This document shows positions 27,798 to 36,475 of a stretch of DNA of 64,000 bases, piece by piece. Below the pieces are notes generated by a model. That model saw nothing but the letters and a program-made list of their open reading frames with translations, made no database searches and was not told where the DNA came from. How positions within the stretch are numbered: the first letter of the stretch is position 1; each line of letters starts with the position of its first letter. Origin of the DNA: Bradyrhizobium sediminis (lineage in GTDB: Bacteria > Pseudomonadota > Alphaproteobacteria > Rhizobiales > Xanthobacteraceae); NCBI RefSeq assembly GCF_018736085.1, contig NZ_CP076134.1, forward strand, positions 4,164,501 through 4,228,500. The letters run 5' to 3'. A program made the position numbers and the translations under genes.

Positions 27798-28481
27798 ATG
27801 TCGTCGCTAAGGGCAAAATTGGGGATCCTGGCCGCCGGCCTGATGCTGTCCGGCTGCATGCAGGCCACGACCTACCAGGCCGCCCCGGAGGCCACCCTCA
27901 AGCCTGCGGACAAGGCCCAGCTGGCCAAGGCGCGTTACGCCAAGGGGGCGGTCGCCGAGCCGTTCCGCCGCGCCATCGTCGATTACCACCGCCGCGAGCA
28001 ACCGGGCTCCATCGTGGTCGATTCCGACAACCACTATCTTTACCTGGTGCAGGACGGCGGCAAGGCGATCCGGTACGGCATCACCGTGGGCGAGGAAGCG
28101 CTGGCCTTCTCAGGCATTGCGCGCGTCGGCAACATGGCGGAATGGCCGAAATGGACTCCCACCGCTGACATCCACAAGCGCATCGAAGGCCTGCCCGCGT
28201 CGGTGCCCGGCGGCGTCGACAATCCGCTCGGAGCCCGCGCACTCTATCTGTACCAGGGCAACCGCGACACGCTGTTCCGGATTCACGGCACCAACCAGCC
28301 GGAATATATCGGCGCATCGATTTCCTCAGGCTGCATTCGCATGACCAACGAGGACGTCATCGACCTCTACAGCCGGGTCAAGCAAGGCACCATCGTGGTG
28401 GTGCTGGCTCCGAAGCAGGGCGACTCGCCGTACAATTCGAAGATGGCGCTGCAGGGCGGGGGCCAGGCCACGACGCATTAA
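27798..28481 (+). CDS. L,D-transpeptidase lipoprotein, tandem copy 2
   Basis: A 227-residue paralogue of the gene just upstream, with the same lipobox (LSGC) and the same catalytic HGT and SSGCIRM motifs. I count only a handful of substitutions before the tails diverge (T40A, E48A, V50G, D204A and Q212Y, then GGNSAF versus GGQATTH). The duplication includes about 155 bp of upstream DNA. It is thus a recent tandem duplication with both copies intact. Confidence 0.92.
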   Translation: MSSLRAKLGILAAGLMLSGCMQATTYQAAPEATLKPADKAQLAKARYAKGAVAEPFRRAIVDYHRREQPGSIVVDSDNHYLYLVQDGGKAIRYGITVGEEALAFSGIARVGNMAEWPKWTPTADIHKRIEGLPASVPGGVDNPLGARALYLYQGNRDTLFRIHGTNQPEYIGASISSGCIRMTNEDVIDLYSRVKQGTIVVVLAPKQGDSPYNSKMALQGGGQATTH

Positions 28482-28516
28482 TCGCCCCGTCCATGGCAAT
28501 ACCGAAAGCGCCGGTT

Positions 28517-28618
28517 CTAGAGCCCCGTTCCGATTGAATCGGAACGGGGCTCCGTCTTTTTGTCTTGACGCGTTTTCTTCACGCGAACCGGTATCCACTT
28601 CGCTTGAAAACGCTCTAT
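28517..28618. repeat. dispersed repeat 'GCGTTTTC...', copy 2, inverted; also acts as a terminator hairpin
   Basis: Reverse complement of the element at 22859-22960. Its left part is a strong hairpin, 28520-28552 (GAGCCCCGTTCCGATT and its complement), followed by CGTCTTTTT. This would work as a rho-independent terminator for the transpeptidase copy 2 transcript. Confidence 0.75.
28520..28561 (+). terminator. terminator hairpin formed by the repeat end
   Basis: 16-bp stem 28520-28535 / 28537-28552 followed by T-rich CGTCTTTTT to 28561. It is 39 nt after the second transpeptidase stop. Confidence 0.65.
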
Positions 28619-28645
28619 CGGCGCTTTCTTGTTGGCGGCTTTCTT

Positions 28646-28748
28646 GGCGAATAGGGAGTGGCGAATAGCGAGTAGAGAATAGTTAGACTCAAAGCAACGT
28701 TGGCCGAACCTTCTTTCCCCATTCACTATTCACTACTCGCTATTCGCC
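28646..28748. repeat. 'GGCGAATAGCGAGTAG' inverted-repeat element, copy 1
   Basis: Left arm GGCGAATAGGGAGTGGCGAA... and right arm ...CACTACTCGCTATTCGCC are inverted. A second member is at 32679-32783. The right arm overlaps the 3' end of the extensin-like gene and supplies its last codons and stop. Confidence 0.7.
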
Positions 28749-29725
28749 CTCCCTTCGCGCGGCGGAGCTTCCTCCGGCCGTTCGGCCGGCAGCAGCGGAG
28801 CCACCTGCGGCAGCGGATCCCACACGTTCCACTGGCAGATCCTGTAATTGTTGTTTCGCGCCGCGAGGTCGAGATGGATGTGGTCCTCGTGGTACCAGTC
28901 CGAGCCCGGCCCCAGCACGGTGGCGAACCGCGTGCAGACCGAACGCAGCACGTTCTCGCGCAGCTCCCGCGGCACCGTGCGATCGGTCAGCGAGATCGAT
29001 TGGCCATTGGCCAATTTCAGGGAGCGCACGTCGAGCGCGTTGGCGCGGCCGTGCTCCGACAGCCTGGCGCCAACCACGCGGTTGCGGCCGCGGCACTCGA
29101 AGGAGTCGAAATTGTCGAGATCGCTGACCGTGCTGCCGAGGCTGGCCGCCAGCGGCGCCATGTCGGTGCGGATCCAGTCGGCGATCGCCGACGCCATGGG
29201 GCAGCGCAGGATCGCCGCGGGCTTCACGGTGACCTTGCGCTTGTCCGGCAGCACCACGGCCTCCAGCCGCACCAGGTCTTCGCCGCCGCAGCCACCGGCG
29301 CCGTTGATGTCGGGGATGCTGGGGGCGATCGCGATCGCCTCCGTCAGCGCCAGCCGGCAGGCCGAGGGCGGCGGCGGCGCCGGTGGTTCGGCGGCCTTGT
29401 CGGGGCCGGCGGACGCCGGCTTGTCGGCCGCGGGCTGTTCGGGCCCGGGCTTGTCGGTATCTACCTTGTTGGAATCCCTGGGCGCCTCGGCCGGGCGCGG
29501 CCGCGGCAGCGGGACGGCGCCGGGGAGCATGGCTCCGCGCAGCTTCGGCTTGCCCTGCCCGAACAGGTCGCCCCATGGGTCCTGCCCGGCCTTGCGGGCC
29601 GCCGCCGGCTCGACTGGCGCGCCGAGCAGCAGCAGGACCGCGGCAACGGTAACCATTGCCGCTTCCTTGCCACCAAAGACGCCATAAGGCCATTTGCGGC
29701 TTGATTTCTCCGCGCTACAGTTCAT
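28733..29725 (-). CDS. extensin-like C-terminal domain protein
   Basis: A 330-residue exported protein. A hydrophobic signal segment (MVTVAAVLLLLGAPVEPAAA) comes after a short N terminus, then a Pro/Ala/Lys-rich linker (about 50-120). The Extensin_C domain follows with paired cysteines (CRLALTEAIAI, GGCGGEDLVRLEA, LRCPMASAIADWI) and the metal-peptidase-like SEHGRANALDV ... YHEDHIHLDLA pattern. The HxxxxxxD and HxH residues resemble DD-peptidase folds, so a wall-related role is likely. The start at 29725 is uncertain (29656 is also possible). The 3' end runs into a dispersed repeat. Confidence 0.8.
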   Translation of the reverse strand: MNCSAEKSSRKWPYGVFGGKEAAMVTVAAVLLLLGAPVEPAAARKAGQDPWGDLFGQGKPKLRGAMLPGAVPLPRPRPAEAPRDSNKVDTDKPGPEQPAADKPASAGPDKAAEPPAPPPPSACRLALTEAIAIAPSIPDINGAGGCGGEDLVRLEAVVLPDKRKVTVKPAAILRCPMASAIADWIRTDMAPLAASLGSTVSDLDNFDSFECRGRNRVVGARLSEHGRANALDVRSLKLANGQSISLTDRTVPRELRENVLRSVCTRFATVLGPGSDWYHEDHIHLDLAARNNNYRICQWNVWDPLPQVAPLLPAERPEEAPPREGRANSE

Positions 29726-29873
29726 GAGAACCCATAGCGCGACCAGCAAACCTGGGAACCGGTTTTGCGTCCGATCGCGCGGTAAAATATGAAGAGCGCA
29801 GCAACTTATCGCCAAGCCGCCCGTATCCGGGCAGGTCTCGGGCGAGACAATAACGATCAGGAGGGACGTTCGT

Positions 29874-31502
29874 ATGCTCGGATTGATGCAAGATTGGCCT
29901 TTGCTTTGTCACCGGATTATCGAGCATGCGGCGAAGTATCACGGCACACAGGAAGTCGTAACGCGGTCGGTCGAAGGCCCCATTCATCGGACCAATTACG
30001 CCGAAATTCATGCCCGTGCGCTGAAAGTCTCGCAACGGCTGGAACACGACGGCATCAAGCTCGGCGACCGGGTCGCCACCATCGCATGGAACACCTGGCG
30101 CCATCTGGAAGCCTGGTACGGCATCATGGGCATCGGTGCGATCTGCCATACCGTCAATCCTCGGCTGTTCCCCGACCAGATCGCCTGGATCATCAACCAC
30201 GCCCAGGACCGCGTGGTGATGACCGACATCACCTTCGTGCCGATCCTAGAAAAGATCGCGGGCCAGCTGCTGAGCGTCGAACGTTACGTCGTGCTGACCG
30301 ATAAGGCGCACATGCCGCAGACCACGCTGAAGAACGCGGTCGCCTACGAAGACTGGATTGCGCAAGCCGACGGCAAGTTCGAGTGGAAGAATTTCGACGA
30401 AAACACCGCCGCCGCGATGTGCTACACTTCGGGCACCACAGGCGATCCCAAGGGCGTGCTGTATTCGCATCGTTCCAACGTGCTGCACGCACTGATGGCC
30501 AACAACGGCGACTCGCTGGGCGCCAACGCTGCCGACACCATGCTGCCGGTGGTTCCGCTGTTCCATGCCAACAGCTGGGGCATCGCATTCTCGGCGCCCT
30601 CGATGGGCACCAAGCTGGTGATGCCCGGCGCCAAGCTCGACGGCGCCTCGGTCTATGAGCTGCTGGATACCGAGAAGGTGACGCATACCGCCGGCGTTCC
30701 GACGGTGTGGCTGATGCTGCTCAACCATATGGCTGCAGGCGATCTCAAGCTGCCTCATCTGCGAATGGTGGTGTGCGGCGGATCGGCAATGCCGCGCACG
30801 ATGATCAAGTCGTTCGTCGACATGGGCGTGAAGGTACGCCACGCCTGGGGCATGACCGAAATGAGCCCGATCGGCACGCTCGCCACGCTGAAGCCGCCGT
30901 TCGACAAACTCACCGGCGAGGAGCGGCTCGATATTCTGCAGACCCAGGGCTACCCGCCGTTCGGCGTCGAGATGAAGATCACCGACGACGCCGGCAAGGA
31001 ACTGCCGTGGGACGGCAAGACCTTCGGACGGCTCAAGGTCTCCGGTCCCGCGGTGGCGAAAGCCTATTTCCGGCTCGACTCCAGCATCCTCGACGAGGAA
31101 GGCTATTTCGACACCGGCGACGTCGCCACCATCGACGCGCACGGCTACATGCGGATCACCGACCGTTCCAAGGACGTGATCAAGTCCGGCGGCGAGTGGA
31201 TCTCGTCGATCGACCTCGAAAACCTCGCGGTCGGACATCCCGCGGTGGCGGAAGCCGCCGTGATCGGCGTCTATCACCCGAAATGGGATGAGCGTCCGCT
31301 GCTGATCGTGCAGCTCAAGCAGGGCCAGACCGCGACGCGCGAGGACATCCTGAAGTTCATGGACGGCAAGATCGCCAAATGGTGGATGCCGGATGACGTC
31401 GCCTTCGTCGACGGCATTCCGCACACGGCAACGGGCAAGATCCTGAAGACCGCGCTGCGCGACCAGTTCAAGAGCTACCGTTTCCCCAACGCCGCGGCGT
31501 AG
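29874..31502 (+). CDS. medium/long-chain fatty acid--CoA ligase
   Basis: A 542-residue ANL-superfamily enzyme that activates a fatty acid through an acyl-adenylate to acyl-CoA. The P-loop [26 protein letters not shown] (A5), [11 protein letters not shown] (A7), the hinge [13 protein letters not shown] (A8) and the catalytic lysine in [11 protein letters not shown] (A10) are all present. Ribosome site CAGGAGGGA precedes ATG 29874. Divergent from the extensin-like gene. Chain-length preference is not decided by sequence. Confidence 0.92.
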   Translation: MLGLMQDWPLLCHRIIEHAAKYHGTQEVVTRSVEGPIHRTNYAEIHARALKVSQRLEHDGIKLGDRVATIAWNTWRHLEAWYGIMGIGAICHTVNPRLFPDQIAWIINHAQDRVVMTDITFVPILEKIAGQLLSVERYVVLTDKAHMPQTTLKNAVAYEDWIAQADGKFEWKNFDENTAAAMCYTSGTTGDPKGVLYSHRSNVLHALMANNGDSLGANAADTMLPVVPLFHANSWGIAFSAPSMGTKLVMPGAKLDGASVYELLDTEKVTHTAGVPTVWLMLLNHMAAGDLKLPHLRMVVCGGSAMPRTMIKSFVDMGVKVRHAWGMTEMSPIGTLATLKPPFDKLTGEERLDILQTQGYPPFGVEMKITDDAGKELPWDGKTFGRLKVSGPAVAKAYFRLDSSILDEEGYFDTGDVATIDAHGYMRITDRSKDVIKSGGEWISSIDLENLAVGHPAVAEAAVIGVYHPKWDERPLLIVQLKQGQTATREDILKFMDGKIAKWWMPDDVAFVDGIPHTATGKILKTALRDQFKSYRFPNAAA

Positions 31503-31826
31503 GGGATCCTATTTCCTTCTCCCCCTGTGGGAGAAGGTGGCCGTAGGTGGCCTTTGGCCGCCGTCCTTCAGATGGACGCCGATGCTTTGCATCGGCTGTG
31601 CGCAGTCCGCGCCCGGATGAGGGGTTTGCATCCGCGGAGACAGACCCCTCACCCGTCCGCAACGCTTTGCGTCGCGTCCACCCTCTCCCACAAGGGGAGA
31701 GGGAAGCAAGGGCCCCAGCCCAATCCTCCCTTGAATTTGCCGTTAGTCCGTGGTCTCAAGCGGACCAGTGTGCAGCCCGGCGCGATTTTGCCCGGCAAGG
31801 CTTCAAACCCGGCAGATTTCCGAGCC
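31503..31826. other. intergenic region filled by a repeat element
   Basis: Mostly occupied by an inverted-repeat element at 31517-31703. The remaining 120 nt before the DUF1499 gene show no further structure I can name. Confidence 0.5.
31517..31703. repeat. 'CTTCTCCCcCTGTGGGAGAAGG' inverted-repeat element
   Basis: Left end CCTTCTCCCCCTGTGGGAGA and right end CCACCCTCTCCCACAAGGGG are near-perfect inverted copies around a 140-nt centre. Intergenic element of a type widespread in rhizobial genomes. Confidence 0.65.
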
Positions 31827-32675
31827 ATGGCCCGCAGGTTTTCCGCTCCCTACCAGTCGGAGCCCGTATCCAGCCTCGCCACATGGGCGCGCAACCTTGC
31901 GGTGTTCTCGGTCGTCGCGGTGCTGGTTTCGATCCTGATCGTCCGCTTCGGCTTCCTCGAGGTGAGACCGGCGCTGGCGACGTTCTTCGGTGCGCTGGCC
32001 TGCGCCGGGCTTTCCATCCTGACGGGCTTCGCCGCCTTCGTCGCGATCTGGCAGAATGGATCGCGCGGCATGAGCCGCATCCTGCTGGCGTTCCTGATCG
32101 ACGCGCTGGTGCTGGCCTACCCGGCCTATCTCGGCCTGCAATACCGCAAGCTGCCGCCGATCCACGACATCACCACCGATCCGATCGATCCGCCGCGCTT
32201 CGAAGCGCTGGCGCGGTTGCGCACCGGCGAAGGCGCCAATACCGCGGTCTATGCCGGTCTCTATTCCGCCGAACAGCAACGGCTGGCCTATCCCGATATC
32301 GAGACCGTCGAACTCGAGGTTCCGGCGCAGCGGGCCTTTGAGGTCACGCTGGCGCTCGTCACCAAGCGCAAATGGCTCGTGATCGACGAACGCGCGCCGC
32401 AGCCGCCGCGCCGCATCGGCCGCATCGAGGCGGTGGCGCGGACGCCGATCATGGGATTCCGCGAGGACGTCTCGATCCGCATCACCCCCGACGGCGAGGG
32501 CTCGCGCGTCGATATCCGCTCCTCGTCGCGCTATTTCGAGAGCGATCTCGGCAGCAACGCCGCGCGCATCGCCAAGCTGATCGAGGACATCAACAGCGCC
32601 GTCGACAACGCCAAGCCCGTAGTGAAGAAACCGCAGGCGCCGGCGAAGCCGCAGGGCAAGACGGTGAAGAAGTGA
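31827..32675 (+). CDS. DUF1499 membrane protein
   Basis: A 282-residue protein. It has three hydrophobic segments (about 21-44, 49-71 and 82-100). A soluble DUF1499 domain follows (AYPDIETVELEVPAQRAFEV, GFREDVSIRI, SRVDIRSSSRYFESDLGSNA) and then a Lys/Pro-rich tail (VKKPQAPAKPQGKTVKK). The biochemical role of DUF1499 is unknown. ATG 31827 is used; the frame extends upstream only through repeat DNA. Confidence 0.8.
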   Translation: MARRFSAPYQSEPVSSLATWARNLAVFSVVAVLVSILIVRFGFLEVRPALATFFGALACAGLSILTGFAAFVAIWQNGSRGMSRILLAFLIDALVLAYPAYLGLQYRKLPPIHDITTDPIDPPRFEALARLRTGEGANTAVYAGLYSAEQQRLAYPDIETVELEVPAQRAFEVTLALVTKRKWLVIDERAPQPPRRIGRIEAVARTPIMGFREDVSIRITPDGEGSRVDIRSSSRYFESDLGSNAARIAKLIEDINSAVDNAKPVVKKPQAPAKPQGKTVKK

Positions 32676-32678
32676 AGG

Positions 32679-32783
32679 GGCGAATGGCGAATGAGAAGAG
32701 GCGAATAGCGAATGGCGAGTAGCGAAAGAGGAGCCACAGACGGGCTCCCTTCCCTATTCGCCACTCGCCATTCGCTATTCGCG
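32679..32783. repeat. 'GGCGAATAGCGAATGGCGAGTAG' inverted-repeat element, copy 2
   Basis: Arms at 32680-32728 and 32752-32783 (CTATTCGCCACTCGCCATTC) are inverted copies. An inner stem GGAGCCac..ggGCTCC is also present. Same family as 28646-28748. It lies between two convergent genes. Confidence 0.7.
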
Positions 32784-32785
32784 CT

Positions 32786-33703
32786 TCACGCCATCCGATA
32801 GCTTCCCCCGATCACCGGGTCGCCGTCGGTCGCGACGATGCCGCGGCCGACCAGATCTTCCAGATGCGCCAGCACGGAATAGCCGGCCGCATTCGTCAGC
32901 CGCGGGTCGATGCCGATATAGACCGCGCGCACGATGGTCGGGATGTCGGCCTCGCCCTTGGCGAGGCGATGCAGAATGGAAGCTTCGCGCCCCTGGCGAT
33001 GCCTGGTCAGGAAACGCACATAGCGCTGGGCTTCCGGGATTTCCGGGCCGTGGCCGGAGAAGTAGAGATCCTCGCTCCGCTCCGCCAGCCGGTCGAGCGA
33101 GGCCATGTAATCGATCATCGATCCGTCCGGCGGCGCCACGATCGAGGTCGACCAGCCCATCACGTGATCACCGACGAAATTGATTCCACGCTCCGCCCAG
33201 GCGAACGCCAGGTGATTGGCGGTATGGCCCGGCGTCGCTACCGCCTCGAGCTGCCAGCCCGAACCTTCGATCACATCGCGGTCCTTCACCTCGACATCCG
33301 GCCGGAAGTCGCGATCGGCGCCGGATTCCGGACTGTGCTTCTCGCTCTCGAAGCGCGGCCGCGAGGCGCGGTGCGGCCCCTCGGCATAGACGGTGGCGCC
33401 GGTCGCCGCCTTGATCCTTGCCGTGTTCGGCGAGTGGTCGCGGTGGGTATGGGTGACCAGGATATGCGTCACGGTCTCGTTGCGCACGGCGTCCAGCAGC
33501 GCCGCCGCATGGGCTTCGTCGGCGGGGCCGGGATCGATGATCGCGACATTGCCCTTGCCCACGATGTAACTGACGGTGCCGGTGAAGGTGAACGGGCTCG
33601 GATTGTCGCAGAGCACGCGGCGCACGCCGGGACGGACTTCCTCGACCACGCCGGGCCTGAGCGGGAAATCGCGGTTGAACGGGATGTCGTCGTTGTCGGC
33701 CAT
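32786..33703 (-). CDS. MBL-fold metallo-hydrolase (LACTB2/RNase-Z-like)
   Basis: A 305-residue metallo-beta-lactamase-fold protein. It has the zinc motif VTHTHRDHSPN (THTHRDH at 84-90), a third ligand in ATPGHTANHLAF, an aspartate in FVGDHVMGW and FSGHGPEI near the end. A winged-helix-like C-terminal domain follows. Relatives include LACTB2 and hydroxyacylglutathione hydrolases; the substrate is unknown. Probably a single-gene unit, flanked by repeats. Confidence 0.88.
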   Translation of the reverse strand: MADNDDIPFNRDFPLRPGVVEEVRPGVRRVLCDNPSPFTFTGTVSYIVGKGNVAIIDPGPADEAHAAALLDAVRNETVTHILVTHTHRDHSPNTARIKAATGATVYAEGPHRASRPRFESEKHSPESGADRDFRPDVEVKDRDVIEGSGWQLEAVATPGHTANHLAFAWAERGINFVGDHVMGWSTSIVAPPDGSMIDYMASLDRLAERSEDLYFSGHGPEIPEAQRYVRFLTRHRQGREASILHRLAKGEADIPTIVRAVYIGIDPRLTNAAGYSVLAHLEDLVGRGIVATDGDPVIGGSYRMA

Positions 33704-33721
33704 GGGGGATGCCTGCTCTCA

Positions 33722-33847
33722 CGTCATTCCGGGATGGCCCGAAGGGCCAGACCTAAGATGTGCAATTGCACATCGGGGAATCTCGACGGGTAGAATGATG
33801 CGGCTCGAGATTCCGGGTTCGCGTCTTCGACGCGCCCCGGAATGACG
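33722..33847. repeat. 'CGTCATTCCGGG' palindromic element, copy 1
   Basis: Ends CGTCATTCCGGG...CCCGGAATGACG are inverted. Internal stems are GGCCCGAAGGGCC and GATGTGCAATTGCACATC. A second member is at 35153-35232. Between convergent-spaced minus genes. Confidence 0.75.
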
Positions 33848-33857
33848 GCAGTTGATC

Positions 33858-35072
33858 CTACGAAAACGCCTGAATGCCCGTGATCGCGCGGCCCAGGATC
33901 AGGGCGTGGACATCGTGGGTGCCTTCATAGGTGTTGACGGTTTCCAGGTTCGCGGTGTGGCGCATCACGTGATATTCGATCTGGATCCCGTTGCCGCCGT
34001 GCATGTCGCGGGACATCCTGGCGATGTCGAGCGCCTTGCCGCAATTGTTGCGCTTGACGATCGAGATCATCTCCGGCGCCATCTTGCCTTCGTCCATCAG
34101 CCGGCCGACCCGCAGGCTGCCCTGCAGGCCGAGCGCGATCTCGGTCTGCATGTCCGCGAGCTTCTTCTGCACCAGTTGCGTCGCCGCCAAGGGCCGGTTG
34201 AACTGCTTGCGGTCGAGCGTGTATTGCCGCGCGCGCGCCATGCAGTCTTCCGCAGCCCCCATCACGCCCCAGGAAATGCCGTAGCGGGCGCGGTTGAGGC
34301 AGCCGAACGGCCCCTTCAGGCCCGATACATTGGGCAACAGCGCGCTCTCCGGCACCTCGACGCCTTCCATCACGATCTCGCCGGTGATGGAGGCGCGAAG
34401 CGAGAGCTTGCCGCCGATCTTCGGCGCCGACAGGCCCTTCATGCCCTTCTCGAGAATGAAGCCGCGGATCTGGTTGTCGTGGGCGGTCGACTTGGCCCAC
34501 ACCACGAACACGTCGGCGATCGGCGCGTTGGAAATCCACATCTTGGAACCGGTCAGCCGGTAGCCGTCCGAGGTCTTCTCGGCGCGGGTCTTCATGCCGC
34601 CGGGATCGGAGCCGGCATCCGGCTCGGTCAGGCCGAAGCAGCCGACCCATTCGCCGGTGGCGAGCTTGGGCAGGTACTTCTTGCGCTGGTTCTCGTCGCC
34701 ATAGGCGTAGATCGGGTGCATCACCAGCGACGACTGCACGGAGTTCATCGAGCGATAGCCGGAATCGACGCGTTCGATCTCGCGCGCCACCAGGCCATAG
34801 GCCACGTAGCTCGCGTTGGCGCAGCCATATTCCTCCGGCAGCGTGATACCGATCAGGCCGAGCTCACCCATCTCGTTGAAAATCTCGCGGTCGGTCTTCT
34901 CTTCGAGATAGGCCTTGGTGATGCGCGGCAAGAGCTTGTCCTGCGCATAGGCGCGCGCGGTGTCGCGGATCATGCGCTCGTCTTCGGTGAGCTGCTCGTC
35001 GAGCATGAACGGATCGTCCCACTGGAATTCGACCGAAGCCGGCTTGTCCTTGGCCTGGGGGCGCACGCTCAT
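33858..35072 (-). CDS. gcdH: glutaryl-CoA dehydrogenase
   Basis: A 404-residue acyl-CoA dehydrogenase that oxidises and decarboxylates glutaryl-CoA to crotonyl-CoA in lysine, tryptophan and aromatic degradation. The FAD and substrate motifs are [18 protein letters not shown] and [18 protein letters not shown]. The catalytic glutamate E383 lies in [20 protein letters not shown], the GCDH-specific C terminus. Ribosome site AAGGAAC before ATG 35072. The same pathway is used after ring cleavage in benzoyl-CoA-degrading relatives, which fits the bad genes at the right edge (inference). Confidence 0.93.
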   Translation of the reverse strand: MSVRPQAKDKPASVEFQWDDPFMLDEQLTEDERMIRDTARAYAQDKLLPRITKAYLEEKTDREIFNEMGELGLIGITLPEEYGCANASYVAYGLVAREIERVDSGYRSMNSVQSSLVMHPIYAYGDENQRKKYLPKLATGEWVGCFGLTEPDAGSDPGGMKTRAEKTSDGYRLTGSKMWISNAPIADVFVVWAKSTAHDNQIRGFILEKGMKGLSAPKIGGKLSLRASITGEIVMEGVEVPESALLPNVSGLKGPFGCLNRARYGISWGVMGAAEDCMARARQYTLDRKQFNRPLAATQLVQKKLADMQTEIALGLQGSLRVGRLMDEGKMAPEMISIVKRNNCGKALDIARMSRDMHGGNGIQIEYHVMRHTANLETVNTYEGTHDVHALILGRAITGIQAFS

Positions 35073-35152
35073 GAAAGTTCCTTTCGATCCTTGCGAATTT
35101 GCCAGCCAAAATAGAGCGCTATGGGGTCAAGCGCAATTGGATTGGTCCTTGA

Positions 35153-35232
35153 CGTCATTCCGGGGCGAGCGCAGCGCGAACCCGGAATCTCGAGATTCCG
35201 GGTCTGGTCCTTCGGACCATCCCGGAATGACA
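35153..35232. repeat. 'CGTCATTCCGGG' palindromic element, copy 2
   Basis: Ends CGTCATTCCGGGG...CCCGGAATGACAG. The inner palindrome CCCGGAATCTCGAGATTCCGGG lies at the centre. Same family as 33722-33847. Confidence 0.75.
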
Positions 35233-35244
35233 GCGCGGCCGCGT

Positions 35245-36321
35245 TTAGCCTTCAAGCTGTTCGTTGGAGAGGATCTCGATCCCGAAACCGGACAGTCCCT
35301 TGTAGTCGTGCACCGACGACGTCAGGTGACGGATCGAGGTGACGCCGAGATCGCGCAGGATCTGCGCGCCGACGCCGACCTCGCGCCATTGCCGGTTGCG
35401 GTCGGCTTCCGCCGACTTCTCCTCCGGGAGCGGCGAGACCGGAACGCCGGCCGCGCCATCGCGCAGGTAGATCAGCACGCCGCTGCCGTTCTTCCTGAAA
35501 TGCTCCAGCACCGCCTGCATGCGCTTCGGCCCGGTGAAGATGTCCTTGACGATATTGGGCTTGTGAAACCGCGTCAGCACGTTCTTGCCGTCGCCGACGC
35601 CGTTATAGACGAAAGCGACATGGGCGATGGAATCGAACGGCGAGCGATAGGCGTAGCCCTGCAGCGGTCCGATCGGGCTGTCGGTCGTGAAGGTCGAAAC
35701 CCGCTCGATCAGTTTCTCGCGCGCCTGGCGGTAGGCGATCATGTCGGCGATGGTGACATGCTTGAGCTTGTGGCTGGCTGCGAATTTGGCGACCTGCTCG
35801 CCCTTCATGACCGTGCCGTCGTCGTTCATCAGCTCGCTGATGACGCCGACCGGCGGCAGCCCCGAGAGCTTGCACAGGTCGACCGCGGCCTCGGTATGGC
35901 CGGAGCGCAGCAGCACGCCGCCGTCGCGGGCGATCAGCGGAAAAATATGGCCGGGCCGGGCAAAATCATTGGCGCCGACGTTCGGATTGGCCAGCGCGCG
36001 GCAGCAGGAGGCGCGCTCGTCGGCCGAAATGCCGGTGCCGTTGTCGGGCTTGTAGTCGATCGACACCGTGAACGCGGTGGTGTGGGCGGATTCGTTGTGC
36101 GCCACCATCGGATCGAGCCGCAGCCGGCGCGCGTCCTCGGTGGTGATCGGCGCGCAGACGATACCGGAGGTGTGGCGGATGATGAACGCCATCTTGTCGG
36201 CGGTGCACAGCGACGCTGCGACGATCAGATCGCCCTCGCCTTCGCGGTCTTCGTCGTCGGTGACGACGACGAGCTCGCCGTGGGCGAAGGCATGCAGTAC
36301 TTCCTGGATCGGGTCGGCCAT
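35245..36321 (-). CDS. ribB: 3,4-dihydroxy-2-butanone-4-phosphate synthase with degenerate GTP cyclohydrolase II half (RibBX type)
   Basis: A 358-residue riboflavin-pathway protein. The N-terminal DHBP synthase is intact (VVTDDEDREGEGDLIVAAS, RPGHIFPLIARDGGVLLRSG, HTEAAVDLCKLSG). The C-terminal RibA-like half has lost the zinc cysteines: the region where GCYH II reads SECLTGD...RCDCG here reads HKPNIVKDIFTGPKRMQ. This fits the RibBX group described in alphaproteobacteria, so another RibA must supply GTP cyclohydrolase II. Start ATG 36321 or GTG 36339. Confidence 0.88.
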   Translation of the reverse strand: MADPIQEVLHAFAHGELVVVTDDEDREGEGDLIVAASLCTADKMAFIIRHTSGIVCAPITTEDARRLRLDPMVAHNESAHTTAFTVSIDYKPDNGTGISADERASCCRALANPNVGANDFARPGHIFPLIARDGGVLLRSGHTEAAVDLCKLSGLPPVGVISELMNDDGTVMKGEQVAKFAASHKLKHVTIADMIAYRQAREKLIERVSTFTTDSPIGPLQGYAYRSPFDSIAHVAFVYNGVGDGKNVLTRFHKPNIVKDIFTGPKRMQAVLEHFRKNGSGVLIYLRDGAAGVPVSPLPEEKSAEADRNRQWREVGVGAQILRDLGVTSIRHLTSSVHDYKGLSGFGIEILSNEQLEG

Positions 36322-36475
36322 ATTCTCAAAGTCTCTCACTTCGTGCCGGGCAGCATTAGCCGGACTCGGAACGCCGCGCCAGCATCATTACGCAGGGCAG
36401 AACGGCGCTGCAGGGGTGCCGGATAGCGGCGATCCCGGCAGGCCGCGGGCGCCTGATAGCGTAGCACGGAGGCGC

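Noticed and set aside
28646..28748. CRISPR-like repeat
   Set aside because: Only two inverted arms with related units, not a regular direct-repeat array with spacers; no cas genes nearby.
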